Below, in pieces: positions 11,411 to 23,126 of a DNA stretch of 64,000 nucleotides. Each line of letters opens with the position of its first letter. Position 1 is the stretch's first letter. Origin of the DNA: Poecilobothrus nobilitatus (Eukaryota > Arthropoda > Insecta > Diptera > Dolichopodidae); contig OX352772.1 in the NCBI GenBank assembly GCA_947095535.1, forward strand, positions 170,028,613 through 170,092,612, read 5' to 3'. Below the pieces are notes generated by a model that worked only from the letters and a program-made list of their open reading frames with translations, was not told the origin of the DNA and made no database searches. The position numbers were made by a program, and so were the translations under genes.

Positions 11411-12731
11411 ACGGCTGTGGCTAGGTAGTCCTGTAACTCAAGTATTCCAGGTTATACTTTTTATTCGTGTTTTAACAATATGTATCAGTCAGGTGGTGTT
11501 TGTGCGTTTGTGAAAAATATATTTAATTGTAAAAGTATTAATATTGATTCTACTTCTTCCGACATACTGAATTTAAAGAAATTTACTTTCTTGTGTAAGT
11601 AAATAAGTAAGTCTATTAAAATTTTAATTGAAGAATTGTTAGTAATTTTAGAAAATCAAAAAGCTGCAAATTTAATTATATTAGAGAATATTTATATTGA
11701 TATTTTAAAACAAACCAGGCGTAATTCTAATTATTTATTATTAATGGCTGCAAATGGCCTAGAGCCCATAACTAATGAACCGACATGCATTGATCATATT
11801 TTCGTCAGAAAAGAAAAATCAAATAAAATCTTATTTAAAAGTACTGTGCATGATTTTCAACTATCTGATAATTGTATGACATTTTTAAGCTTTAGTAGTA
11901 CTGTGCAAGTTTATAACTATGCTGAATGATGCCAAAATGTGAAATATAACTTTGAACAATTAAATAGATGTTTGGAATTTTGGGAAGATGTTTATAAACA
12001 ATATGATCCTTCTATAGCTTATGAAAATTTCTTAAATATTTTAAATAATCATATAATTAGCTGTTCTACTTTTAGTACTAATCAAAACAGTGTCTAAAAC
12101 CATGGATGACATAAAAAAAATGCTTGCTAAAATTAAATTTAAGAACAGCTTATATAAGAAAACAGTTAAAAATAAAAATGATGAATTTTCTAAAAAAAGA
12201 TATAAAGAAATATGTAAAAATATTGATAAGGCTATAATTATATGCAAAAATAGGTTTTATTCAAATGAGTTTAACAAAGTTAGTGGAAATGTTAGGAAAG
12301 AATGGAAGTTAGTTAATAAAATTTTAAATAGGTCAAATAATGGAGAGAAAAATGATTATCCAATTTCAAAGGATAACATTGAAATAAATAACAACACACA
12401 AAAAGCTAACATATTTAATGAATATTTTGTAAACATCGCTGATAAAGTTGTATTAGAAGGAGGTTTAATTGGAAGTTGTAGTTGTGATAACATTGAGTCT
12501 ATTCAATCAAATAGCTTTTACTATGACCCTATTACAGAGAGAAAAATTTTTAATGTAATTAAAAGTCTCAAAAACACAAATTCTAGAACATCGAATGGTA
12601 TATCAAATATAGTTATAAAGCAAATTGCACTAAATATTGTTGATTTTTTTTACATTTTTGTTTAACAAAAGCTTAGAAACCGGTATCTGTTCTGATAAGA
12701 TTAAAGAAGCAGAAGTTGTTCTATTATTTAA
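11411..12731 (+). mobile_element. CR1/Rex-like LINE fragment (endonuclease end and RT start)
   Basis: Plus strand. 11636-11929 reads like the C-terminal part of an AP endonuclease (EPTCIDHIFV, then SDNCMTFLSFS), with an earlier piece SGGVCAFVKNIF near 11470. 12090-12665 is the connector and RT N-terminus (KSLKNTNSRTSNGISN). The next frame gives EAEVVLLFKQG, the first RT block, where a Rep-A element cuts it off at about 12732. Several stops and frame changes. Confidence 0.75.
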
Positions 12732-13965
12732 ACAAGGTAGAATGTAAACCAACGGTTTTTAAAAGCGCACATTTTCAAAACTCAATACAAACTGTTTAGA
12801 ATTGTGACTTGCACAAAAATTTAAAAATTTCATGTAATAAGAAAAAACGTGAAAATAGGACATTTTTGAAAATTTGAGAGGCCGTAAGTCCTATATAACT
12901 TAAAAAAACGGTTGACACACGTAAAAATATATTATTGAACCTTTAAATTTCATGTCTTGCCGAAGAAACATTTTTACAAGTGCCTAAGTTACAGGTGTCT
13001 AAAAATAGCAAATTTTCAATTTTTGAGGCGTAATAACTCTTAAAAAGGGGGTGCTGCCAAAAAAATTTCTGAGAAAACCTATACTAATTCTAAAAGTTCT
13101 TTCTTGTCTCAAAATTTCAGATTCCTATCTAAAGGCGTGCCGGAGTTATGAAAAAAGAAATTTCATGCAAAATGTGGTTTTCACATAACGGTAAATTTAA
13201 ATAATAAATTACAAAATATTACATAATTTTGATATTGTTTTATATAGATAATAAAATTTTCGATCTTCGGGCGGTTTTAGATTGCAAAACTATTACACAG
13301 AGCTTGAGATATATACTCTGAAATTGGGGCTTTTTCGCAATTTTGAAGAGCGGCAACTTTGAAACCCTTTACAACTAAGATAAACCTTTAACACACGTAA
13401 AAACATATTACTGTAGCTTTAATTTTTATATCTTGTAGAAGTAAAATGTGTATAGGCTCCTAAGTTACAGGTGTTTAAAAATAGCAAATTTTCAATTTTT
13501 GAGCCCAAATAGCTCATAAACAGGGGGCGGTCCAAAAAAAATTTCTGAGCAAACTTATACTAGTTCTAAAAGTTCTTTCTTTCCTCAAAATTTCAAGCCT
13601 CTATCTAAAAGCGTGCCGGAGTTATGAAAGTAGAAAAATCATGCAAAATTTGGTTTTCACATAACGGTAAAATTAAATACTAAGTTAAAAAAAATACCTG
13701 TCGAATGACGTTTTCATATTGAAAAAATCTTAAGCAGAACATAAGATATATGAATTTAACAATAGGGCTTTTTCAAAGTTTGAGGGGCTGTAGCTCCGTT
13801 ATGGATGGAGTTACATGAAAAGTTGCTCCACAAAATTATTTTTTTTGACCTACTCATGGTTAAAATTTTTTTTCTCTATCTTTAACGGTGTAGAAGAAGA
13901 AACAGACTGACGGACGGACGGACGGACAGAGTGAAACCAATAAGCACATTTTTTCAAAATTTTTA
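12732..13965 (+). mobile_element. Rep-A copy 1: non-autonomous element of ~478-bp monomers
   Basis: Begins with CAAGGTAGAATGTAAACC, present at the same end of the copies at 24800, 26462 and 32397. The internal monomer recurs: GTGCCGGAGTTATGAAA occurs near 13137 and again near 13616, about 479 bases apart. It ends with a (GGAC)n run at 13911-13926 and an A/T-rich hairpin-like tail. No coding capacity. The design (short ends, internal tandem monomers, GTCC-type microsatellite, terminal hairpin) resembles Helentron-associated elements (DINE-1/HINE) known in flies; this is inference. Confidence 0.75.
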
Positions 13966-14215
13966 CAACAAATTTTACAATAAAAATGCCTAGTGTTTTG
14001 TATTTATTATGTTCTTATACTTATGTTAATTTATATTCTGTTTGGAAAATATAACTTGCTAATTTTAAAAAAAACCGATTTAAGTTTGAATGAAGAAGCT
14101 TACATATATTTTATTTATTTATTTATATTACATAATAAATGTAATACATACATAAATGTAATGCAATATTATTGAACCATCGGCTACTAAGGCCATTATA
14201 GGTTTTTATACCCGT
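13966..14215. other. Unassigned AT-rich sequence between Rep-A and Rep-B
   Basis: It contains a (TTTA)n stretch near 14110-14130 and no recognisable gene. Confidence 0.35.
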
Positions 14216-15769
14216 ACGATAGGATCGGGTATAATAAAATTACTCCTCCGTTTGTAGCACCTCGAAATAAGCGAGCTAGATATACCTTCAAAGGTATGGA
14301 TCGGATCAGAAAAAAATTCTAAGACTTTTAAGCCATGTCCGTCCGTCCGTCCGTCCGTCGTCAGCACGCTACCTCAAAAACTAAGAAAGCTAGAATCTTG
14401 AAATTTACACAAAATATTCTGGGAGTAATTTGTAGGTTCCCTATTTTTTTTGGTTGAGTTTGGACCAAACCTTAGGGTAGCCCTCGAACCCCTAACTTTT
14501 AGATCCCCACATTTTTTTTGAAATAGAGCTATGAAATTTTAACTGCTGATAGATGTCACAAAAATATTAATTTTATTTTTAATAACTTTTTTTTGTACCC
14601 CGTTATGGAGCTACAGCTCCCCAAAAGTTCAAAAAAGCTCTATATTTAAATTGTTATAGTACAAGTTTTATAAGGTATATCTTCATTTTGAAAACGCCAA
14701 ACGATTACTACTTTTATTAGCTTTAAAAGTATATATACAATAAATATATATTTGTGGCATACGGTGTCTTAATTTACCGTTATGCGAAACTAAAATTTTG
14801 CAAAATCCTTTAACCCTTCTGTCTTCTAAACGGTTTAATTTAGAAACTTGAAATTTTGACAGAAGTTAGATCTTTGAAAATAAATATGAGTCATTTCAGA
14901 AATTTTTTTTGTATCACCCCCCGTTTAGGAGCTGCAAGGAGTCAAAAACTGAAAATTTCCTATTTTTAAACACCTGTATCTTGAACACCTGTTAAAAATT
15001 TTTTGAAGTAATACACAAAAATTAAAGCTTCAATATTATACTCTTATTTCTGTTTACAACTTTATTTAATAATATATGGTTACTTTATAATTGACGAAAG
15101 AGTTACTTGATTTTTTCAAATTTTCTAACAAATTTTTTTAACAAATTTTTTGCATTTTATTTTACTCGATAATTTGAAATTGTTGAGGATATAATGCGTA
15201 GTACAGAAAACTGTAAATAAATAAACAACATAACGGTTGCTTGAAGAATTTTTATTTATATGATATTGATATACATACATACTTATATAATATCATGTTT
15301 ATTTACATATCGTATATGTCACTGATGAATGAATGATAAGAGTATAGATGTATATTATATAGCGCCGTATGTACATACATATATGTATTTTATTGTACTT
15401 ATAAGAAATTATTCTGGCAATGGAATATTTAAATATAATATAATATTTAAAATTATATTTACTATTTTGTACTAAGTAAATTTAATATACATTTACCGCT
15501 TAGTATTAAATGGTACTATAGAATATTTGAAAAAGTTTTGGATTGATAATCGTTATGTGGAAGGTTAGAATTTGCTTTTGAAGAATGTATAAACATATAG
15601 TTTGAATATATCTACAACCCATAGTTCTAGAAATTATAAAATTCACCCAAATTATTTTAAAATACTAAAATATTAAAAAATAATATTGTAAGCACAGTGA
15701 CAGGCTGTGAACATACTAACGGTTCGTACGGGTATCTAAGAATTGACAAAGGCAACTGTATTCTTCCTC
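14216..15769 (+). mobile_element. Rep-B copy 1 (TATACCCGTAC...GTACGGGTAT ends)
   Basis: Starts TATACCCGTACGATAGG at 14216. Near its end it has GGTTCGTACGGGTATC followed by CAACTGTATTCTTCCTCG at 15752-15769, a tail that recurs inverted at 62820 and, in diverged form, at 29588. A (GTCC)n run lies at 14339-14357. Bases 15000-15769 are repeated in inverted orientation at 62820-63574. No coding signal. Confidence 0.7.
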
Positions 15770-15847
15770 GTTTATACTATTATTAAATTATATACTAATA
15801 TTATTTATTTTGTTTATATTATATACTATATATTTACATTATATTTG

Positions 15848-15915
15848 GTCGTAAGGGGGGTATGTAAAGAAAAAAACACTTACGACCTGTGCAGGGATCG
15901 AACCCACACTCCTTT
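15848..15915 (-). mobile_element. SINE fragment related to the one at 29218
   Basis: On the minus strand it reads GAGTGTGGGTTCGATCCC followed by a CGTAAG stretch, matching the B-box side of the tRNA-like SINE at 29218-29407. Confidence 0.5.
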
Positions 15916-16423
15916 ACATATATTTTAAATTCCTAAATTAAATAATAATAATTATGGATTTAAACCAATTTATTTTTAAACTAATGAAGAAGCTTAAGTG
16001 TGTTTAAACTTACTAAAGTCAAACAATAATTATTAAGGTTTTAAACCAAAGAAGCTGCATATTTTAAATTGCTAAAAATAAAAGCATTTTATACTAGGTA
16101 TCTAGAATTGTGAAGCTTACGTATATTTAAAATTAATTATTATGGATTCAAACCTACTTATTTTAAATAGTTGAATTGATATTAAATCAGGTTTAAGTCC
16201 ATATCCATTTTTATATATTTAAGTATGAATACAAACCATTGAAAAACTTGCTTATATTTTAAATTGCTCAAATCGGTAAAGACACTATATTTTAAATTAA
16301 TTAATTAAATAATTGATAATAATTATGGATTTTTAAACCTCTCTAACTGCTACCGAGTTTTTTCTCTAACTGCTACCGAGTTCATTTAAGTGTGAACACA
16401 AACCAATTAATAAACTTACTTAT
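15916..16423. other. AT-rich sequence with dispersed short repeats, no gene
   Basis: ATTATGGATT(T/C)AAACC-type strings recur near 15950, 16138 and 16325, and TCTCTAACTGCTACCGAGTT is repeated in tandem near 16343-16381. No coding signal. Confidence 0.4.
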
Positions 16424-16430
16424 ATTTTAT
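16424..16430. repeat. Target-site duplication of the P-like element (left)
   Basis: ATTTTAT here and again at 20972-20978, directly outside the element ends. P elements usually duplicate 8 bp; only 7 match here. Confidence 0.7.
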
Positions 16431-17757
16431 CATAAAGAAATCATATACATAGAGTATTTACCCCGAACAAATTTTTTAAACCATTTCTGCACAAAATATA
16501 GAACCCCGAAATTCTGTTTTGTTGCAGATTAACATATTTTGAACAAAAAATTTATACAGAAATAATATTTATTTGCAGCTTATTAAATGAAATGTATTCT
16601 TTTCTTATTTATACTATTTTATAATTGTAATGGTATAGTAGTGGTAATATTTTTTTTTATTCGTTTCATTCTTATTTGTTTGTACGTATGTTTATTAGAT
16701 TTGAAATTATTAGAATTTGAATGTTTAATAATTTTTGGCTGGCATATATAAAGCGTATTAAATAGCGTATGTGTGTGTTTAGTAAAATTAAAAATGATTT
16801 TATTATGCATGTATAAGAACATAACGTATTGAAGTAGGTAAATAAATACAAAATTAGATAAGTGATAATAAGTGACTTTTATTAAATATTTTGTTTTAAT
16901 AAATAAACTTAAGGTAATAAGGGAACAAATCAATGTTAAATTATATATTCACTGAAATAAAAGTTTCTTTTTCTACTTAGAGTAAGTATATAGTCATGAT
17001 ATACCTAGTACTAGTAAAAGTAAATAATTTTTAAAACTTTTACAAAAATTAATAAAAAAATCAAATTTTATTTAACAATTTTATTTTTAATATTAGTACC
17101 TAAATGTTAGAATAGCTAATATTAGAATAGGAATATTAGTACAGTACCTAAATAGAGAATCAAAAATTAACAAAAGCACATAAAATTAATTAAAAAAAAT
17201 ATTTTATTGCTTAAAATTAAAGAATAGAAGGAAAACATAAGAAGGGAAAAAGCCACATGGAAAATTCTAAAATATAGTCTGATAGTATTAATTTTCCAAA
17301 TGGCATAAAAAACCCTTTTTATTAGTACATTTACAAAAAAATAAAAATTCAAAATTTATGTAAACAAATTTTACAAGAAAATATAAAAAACTATTTAAGC
17401 ATAATAAACTACTTTAACATTTAAAGAAATTTAACATAAAAACATAATTAATCATTTTAACAATATACCTATATAGGTATTTAACTTAAATTAATAATCT
17501 CATGCATTGATTTTTAACAAAATTTTCATGAAAAACAAAATAAAAATTAAAGTTATTAATCCATTACAAATCAAGAAAAAGTTTAAAAAAATATTTATTC
17601 AAAAATTGCAGACCATGTGAGACAAAATTTCTACTATATATATTTAGTTTTGAATTATTTTTGACTATTTTTTTGTTTTTCCCTCTTGGATTCCTTAGCT
17701 TTTTGTTCTTCCTCAATTATTAATTTTTCCTTTAACCATTTGGTTTCTTTTTTTAAT
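16431..17757. repeat. Left long terminal inverted repeat of the P-like element
   Basis: Reverse complement of 19749-20971 at high identity with one larger indel. The apparent ORF at 16619-16933 and its mirror at 20466-20780 are the same arm read twice and show no protein family. Confidence 0.9.
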
Positions 17758-19748
17758 AACAAATCGATTAGTAATTCTAAAAACTTAATTTTATGCGTAA
17801 AGCATTTGTCATTTTCGTTGAACCACGTATAATATTTATCCGATTTATTAGTAAGGTTCCAAACAACAATATAAAATGTTTTTTTTTTAAGTTCTTTTGA
17901 TGAAAGTTTTGAGAAAAAAAGTGATCAAATATATTGATTTGAAATTGGGTCAATTCAAAAAAATTTTCTGTTGGCGCTTTTAAATGGACAATATCTGAGT
18001 CATTTTTGTAGTTTTTTTGAAAAATAAATTCTTCCGACTCAAGTAATAAAGGGCTTTCAGAAGTCTTAAAAAATAAATCGTTACATGACACACAAGAAAT
18101 TTTTTTCATCATTTTAAAAATGATATAACCACATATATACCTTTGTGCGTTATTCGAAACAACATTCCTTTCTGTTTTTTCTAAATTTTCTCCTAAATAA
18201 TTGATGACAAGGTTAGTAATATTATCATCAATTTGTTCAATTTCAATTTCTTCTTCATTTGTACCTGAGCTATATTCTTCTAATTCATAATTTACTAAAT
18301 CTTCTGAAAGAAATTCATCATTATCTTCCTCACAATTCGAGTGTTAGATTTTAAAGTCAATTAATTTTACAGTCATGATTTTCGCTAAGATATTACTGAA
18401 TTCAGATACAGATGGGTTTTTATCATATATTTTTTTGCTATTAAGACAATCGAATAACCTATTAATTTTAAATACGAAATCAGCGGTTGCTAAAGCACAA
18501 TTTTTTCGAGTAACGAATTTATTTGTTGAAACCAGTGTCCTAATAGCAGCAGCAACTGAGTGACTAAGAACCTGACTTGCTGATTTAGCATTCATTCTTT
18601 CAAATGAATTTGGAAAGATATGCTTTTTTGAAAGCTTTGGGCACATTTTTTGGCTGTTGTCTCTTTCGTGAAAGTAAAGCGATCGAATAATTTTAAAAGA
18701 AACTTCGCCGTCATCAGTATTTAAATCATATTTGAGTAATGTATTACGAATAGATTTAATTAAGTGAACAGGATCGAAAAGTGCGAAAACTTTTTTTTCA
18801 TCTCCTTTAAAGTTATAAATAAAATGGGGGTTTTCTTTGGAAACTCCTAACATTTTAAAGCATTTTCTATTATTGGGCCCCTGATCACAAATAACTGCCC
18901 TAACATTAAGACTTAGATTGAAAGCTACTTTTAAATTTAACGTTAATAAATTTTGAAGATACTGACCACTAATACCTTTTTCTGATGTGTAATAACTAAG
19001 TACATATTTCCAGTTATGTATTAAACCTTTAAGCATAAATACGCAAATGTATTTCGCGACCTCTTTTGTTTTTTCATTGCCATTATCAGAAAGTCCAATT
19101 ATTTCGTCTAACACAGAATTATAAGTTAAATCCTTTCTTATAGCTATTTCATCGAAAACTAATACTGCTTCTTTAGAAAGAGAACTAAAATTTGAAAAAA
19201 TGACACCTAATTCAGTTATATTTTTGTGATTAAAACCTACATTTTAAAAATTTTACTGGAATCCACCTATTTATTGAAGAAGGGTGAGGCAAATTATATT
19301 CAATAGCATTTCTTAAAAATTGGTAACCTTTCGGCGAACTAAAATAAATATTTAAAGCGACCTTATTTTCATCTTCTGACCAAATTTTTGTATTTTTAAA
19401 ATTCATTTTTAGGAGCGTTTTTGTATTGTTGCTTAAAAAAGGTTGTTCCTCAATAGAACTATTAAGAGAATTTAGCTTTTGTTTTCTAATTTTATGTTTT
19501 AACTTTTTATTTCGCAACTTTAAATTTTTAACAATTTTTTTTTAAACTAATATATTCTTTTTTGTAGGACTTTAAAGCTTTCCGCGTTATGTTATATTTT
19601 TTTAAATAAAATGTTTCTCTTTGTTGGAATTTTAAGCAATTTTTACAAATTCCAATTTCGCGAAAAACATTAGGAGATGTTGATTGATAATTGTCAAAAG
19701 GTATATATTGGTTTTCGGACGGACAACTTTCAGCAGCAAATTCTACTA
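17672..19748 (-). pseudogene. P-element-like (THAP9-related) transposase, nearly open
   Basis: The minus-strand frame from about 19240 to 17777 is continuous except for one TAA at 18344-18346. It carries family signatures in order: VFDEIAIRKDLTYN, VRAVICDQGPNNRKCFKMLG, FALFDPVHLIKSIRNTLLKY, RYICGYIIFKMMKK and a C-terminal Cys pair CVSCNDLFF, then a charged tail. N-terminal pieces (19230-19517 and 19528-19740) lie in other frames, as expected from introns or frameshifts. I found no THAP zinc finger upstream; the upstream sequence is instead the copied right arm. The protein would cut and rejoin the element's ends using a GTP-dependent RNase H-type domain. Confidence 0.85.
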
Positions 19749-20971
19749 TAAAAAAAGAAACTAAATGGTTAAAGGAAAAATTAATAATTGAGGAAGAACA
19801 AAAAGCTAAGGAATCCAAGAGGGAAAGACAAAAAAATAGTCAAAAATAATTCAAAACTAAATATATATAGTAGAAATTTTGTCTCACATGGTCTGCAATT
19901 TTTGAATAAATATTTTTTTAAACTTTTTCTTGATTTGTAATAGATTAATAACTTTAATTTTTATTTTTTTTTCATGAAAATTTTGTTAAAAATCAATGCA
20001 TGAGATTATTAATTTAAGTTAAATACCTATATATATTGTTAAAAAGATTAATTATGTTTTTATGTTAAATTTTTTTAAATGTTAAAGTAGTTTATTATGC
20101 TTAGTTATAATTTTGTAAATAGTTTTTTATATTTTCTTGTAAAATTTGTTTACATAAATTTTGAATTTTTATTTTTTTGTAAATGTATAATAAAAAGGGT
20201 TTTTTATGCCATTTGGAAAATTAATACTATCAGACTATATTTTAGAATTTTCCATGTGGCTTTTTCCCTTCTTATGTTTTCCTTCTATTCTTTAATTTTA
20301 AGCAATAAAACATTTTTTTTAATTAATTTTATGTGCTTTTGTTAATTTTTAAAAATTAAAAGTTTTAAAAATTATTTACTTTTACTAGTACTAGGTATAT
20401 CATGACTATATATTTACTCTAAGTAGAAAAAGAAACTTTTATTTCAGTGAATCTGTAATTTAACATTGATTTGTTCCCTTATTACCTTAAGTTTATTTAT
20501 TAAAACAAAATATTTAATAAAAGTCACTTATTATCACTTATCTAATTTTGTATTTATTTACCTACTTCAATACGTTATGTTCTTATACATGCATAATAAA
20601 ATCATTTTTAATTTTACTAAACACACACATACGCTATTTAATACGCTTTATATATGCCAGCCAAAAATTATTAAACTTTCAAATTCTAATAATTTCAAAT
20701 CTAATAAACATACGTACAAACAAATAAGAATGAAACGAATAAAAAAAAATATTACCACTACCATACCACTACAATTATAAAATAGTATAAATATGAAAAG
20801 AATACATTTCATTTTTTTATAAGCTGCAAATAAATATTATTTCTGTATAAATTTTTTGTTCAAAATATGTTAATCTGCAACAAAACAGAATTTTGGGATT
20901 CTATATTTTGTGCAGAAATGGTTTAAAAAATTTGTTCGGTGTAAATACTCTATGCATATGATTTCTTTATG
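19749..20971. repeat. Right long terminal inverted repeat of the P-like element
   Basis: Mirror of 16431-17757. It contains, reversed, the coding end of the transposase (19749-19850), so the sequence just upstream of the transposase is antisense to its own 3' end. Confidence 0.9.
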
Positions 20972-20978
20972 ATTTTAT

Positions 20979-21424
20979 ATTGCTGCATTTAGCAAAGACA
21001 CAACCACCACACTGTCACATACGCTAGAACCCGCATATCTATACTACTACAAACTCTCTTGCTACAAAAATAGCAGACAGTACGTCAGCACTTCCTGTTA
21101 TTGCTAAATAAATTAAAATAGTTTCATATTTCAATATGCGAAAATAAAATTAATTACTTTCCCATAGTCACAAAATTATGCAATTGCTCAAATTGCACCA
21201 AAATTATTAACTTTAAATTTTTAAAATAAAAATGTATGAATTGCCGAATTTGCAATTTTAAATATATAAATAAAATACCTGTACATTTTCTCAGTCTCGA
21301 TTAAGTCTGAAACATATTAATGTCGTAATAAATAATCAATTTTTAAAGCTTAAATAAATTGTGGTTTTAATTAAAATAAAAAATAAGTTATTAGTTTTTT
21401 ATGTCATTGCAAAAGCAAATACAA
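20979..21424. other. Unassigned flank of the P-like element
   Basis: A less AT-rich patch with CA-rich sequence at 21000-21090, then AT-rich sequence. No gene or repeat identified. Confidence 0.35.
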
Positions 21425-21617
21425 AAGTCGCACTTTGCTACTTCCAAAAACAGATGATTGAACTATATCTGAATAAACCATCACCATTCCACTCAATTCA
21501 TCTTTATTATTAGCAACAGCTAATTTGAATAGTTCAGATAATTTTGTTTTAAAATTTTTTATATTTTTTTTCTGTTGAAATAATTCAGTTATAACTCATT
21601 AATTTTTATCTGGTTAA
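21425..21617 (-). pseudogene. Polinton penton fragment
   Basis: On the minus strand this matches the penton middle found at 2160-2330 and, in complement, 31780-31930: Q(Q/K)KK-rich, then KLFKLAVANNKDELSGMVM-type sequence. It is broken at the left by an unrelated flank and at the right by a tRNA-headed SINE. It shows that further Polinton debris lies between copies A and B. Confidence 0.75.
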
Positions 21618-21835
21618 GTCGCCAACCTTTCAATCGAAGGGTCTTGGGTTCAAACCCCGGTCAGGTCATAAAAATAAAAAATATGTAGTACTTTTATATC
21701 GTAATAATGTATATATCGTATAATTAATAGTAGTAATAATAATATTAACAATAATAATAATAGTAATAATAATAATAGTAATAATAATAGTAATAATAAT
21801 AGTAATAATAATAGTAATAGTAATAATAATAATTC
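21618..21835 (+). mobile_element. tRNA-headed SINE fragment with (TAA)n tail
   Basis: GGTTAAGTCGCCAACCTTTC followed by a B-box-like GGGTTCAAACCCC (about 21648-21660), then the TCGTAATAATGTATAT segment and a long (TAA/TAG)n microsatellite. The same sequence, with its intact head, is at 28064-28812 in the other orientation. Confidence 0.75.
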
Positions 21836-21957
21836 ATATTGAATATAATAATATTGTTCAAAAGTGGATTTAACATAAAAATTAAAAAAATAATTAGAAA
21901 GTGTAAAAAATTTATTTTGTTGGTAATCAATAGTAAAATACTTTTATTAAAAATGAA

Positions 21958-22096
21958 TGTGAAACTTTTAAAATCTAAATTGAAAAATTCTATTAAGTGT
22001 AGTGTTTTAAATTGTTCTAATAAAAAAGGTAATATTTCAATTTCAACTATTATACTAATAAAGTTCCCCAAAGAAAATAGTAAAATTCGCCAGTAG
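21958..22096 (+). pseudogene. THAP zinc-finger-like fragment
   Basis: Plus-strand frame with IKCSVLNCSNKKGN and, about 15 residues on, LIKFPKEN, then a stop after KIRQ. The C-x4-C start and the F/KFPK block match the first half of THAP domains, the DNA-binding fingers at the N-terminus of P transposases. The second half (C-x2-H) is not visible in frame. It is on the opposite strand from, and outside, the P-like element at 16.4-21.0 kb, so it is probably a separate relic. Confidence 0.5.
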
Positions 22097-22248
22097 TATA
22101 GATATACCGGTTCTGGGGCAGGAGAAGCTTTTTTAAAGCTTTTAGTCCTCCTAAAAGTATGCAAAAACAATTATATACATACAACATAAATTATATACAT
22201 ATTAGGATAAAAATATGAAATGTTTTTAAAGTTTGGTTTAAAAATTTC
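22097..22248. other. Unassigned AT-rich flank
   Basis: No gene or repeat family identified. Confidence 0.3.
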
Positions 22249-23126
22249 AAAGTTTAGTTTGAATACAAAATTATTATTAAAGTTTAAACTTAATTTAATA
22301 TATATTTAGCTGAAAAATTAAAAAAAGTTTTAAAACTTAATTTGAATACATTTAAGTTTTAAGTTGAACGGTTGTAATTAAATAAAATATTAATAATATT
22401 AATATAAGAAAATATTCCATTTAAAAATTATTTTGTATACATTTAATAAAAGCGGTTTAAATAAAACGGTAAAAATTATATTGTTAATAATATAAGCCGT
22501 GGTCATGAAATACAAATTGAAAACGTGATCAAGTTCAAGTTAAAAGTAAAAAAAATTAATAAAACCTGGGTTTAAAAAGTTGTTTTTAGCACATTTCCAA
22601 AAAAATTTTGAAAAAATGTGCTTATTAGTTTCACTCTGTCCGTCCGTCCGTCCGTCTGTTTACAAAACTTCTACACCGTTGAATTTTAAAGTTTAGTTTG
22701 AATACAAAATTATTATTAAAGTTTAAACTTAATTTAATATATATTTAGCTGAAAAATTAAAAAAAGTTTTAAAACTTAATTTGAATACATTTAAGTTTTA
22801 AGTTGAACGGTTGTAATTAAATAAAATATTAATAATATTAATATAAGAAAATATTCCATTTAAAAATTATTTTGTATACATTTAATAAAAGCGGTTTAAA
22901 TAAAACGGTAAAAATTATATTGTTAATAATATAAGCCGTGGTCATGAAATACAAATTGAAAACGTGATCAAGTTCAAGTTAAAAGTAAAAAAAATTAATA
23001 AAACCTGGGTTTAAAAAGTTGTTTTTAGCACATTTCCAAAAAAATTTTGAAAAAATGTGCTTATTAGTTTCACTCTGTCCGTCCGTCCGTCTGTTTACAA
23101 AACTTCTACACCGTTGAAGATAGAGA
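22249..23126. repeat. 439-bp tandem duplication across a Rep-A end
   Basis: 22249-22687 is repeated almost exactly at 22688-23126 (offset 439). Each unit holds AT-rich flank plus the hairpin end and (GTCC)n run of Rep-A. The second unit continues into the rest of the element. Confidence 0.92.

Larger units (their letters stand above)
16431..20971 (-). mobile_element. P-family DNA transposon with ~1.2-1.3 kb terminal inverted repeats
   Basis: The outer ends are perfect inverted copies beginning CATAAAGAAATCATAT, flanked by a 7-bp direct repeat. The arms are 16431-17757 and 19749-20971. The left arm has an extra ~90 bases near 17070-17160. Between the arms lies a minus-strand P-type transposase. 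Classic P elements have 31-bp ends, so arms over 1 kb are unusual. The inner ends of both arms contain the 3' coding tail of the transposase. Confidence 0.9.

Noticed and set aside
16619..16933. 104-codon frame in the left P-element arm and its mirror at 20466-20780
   Set aside because: Duplicated only because the arms are inverted repeats; low complexity, no family.
21745..22170. Minus-strand frame with a long tyrosine run
   Set aside because: Translation of the (TAA)n SINE tail; the rest is antisense to the THAP-like fragment.
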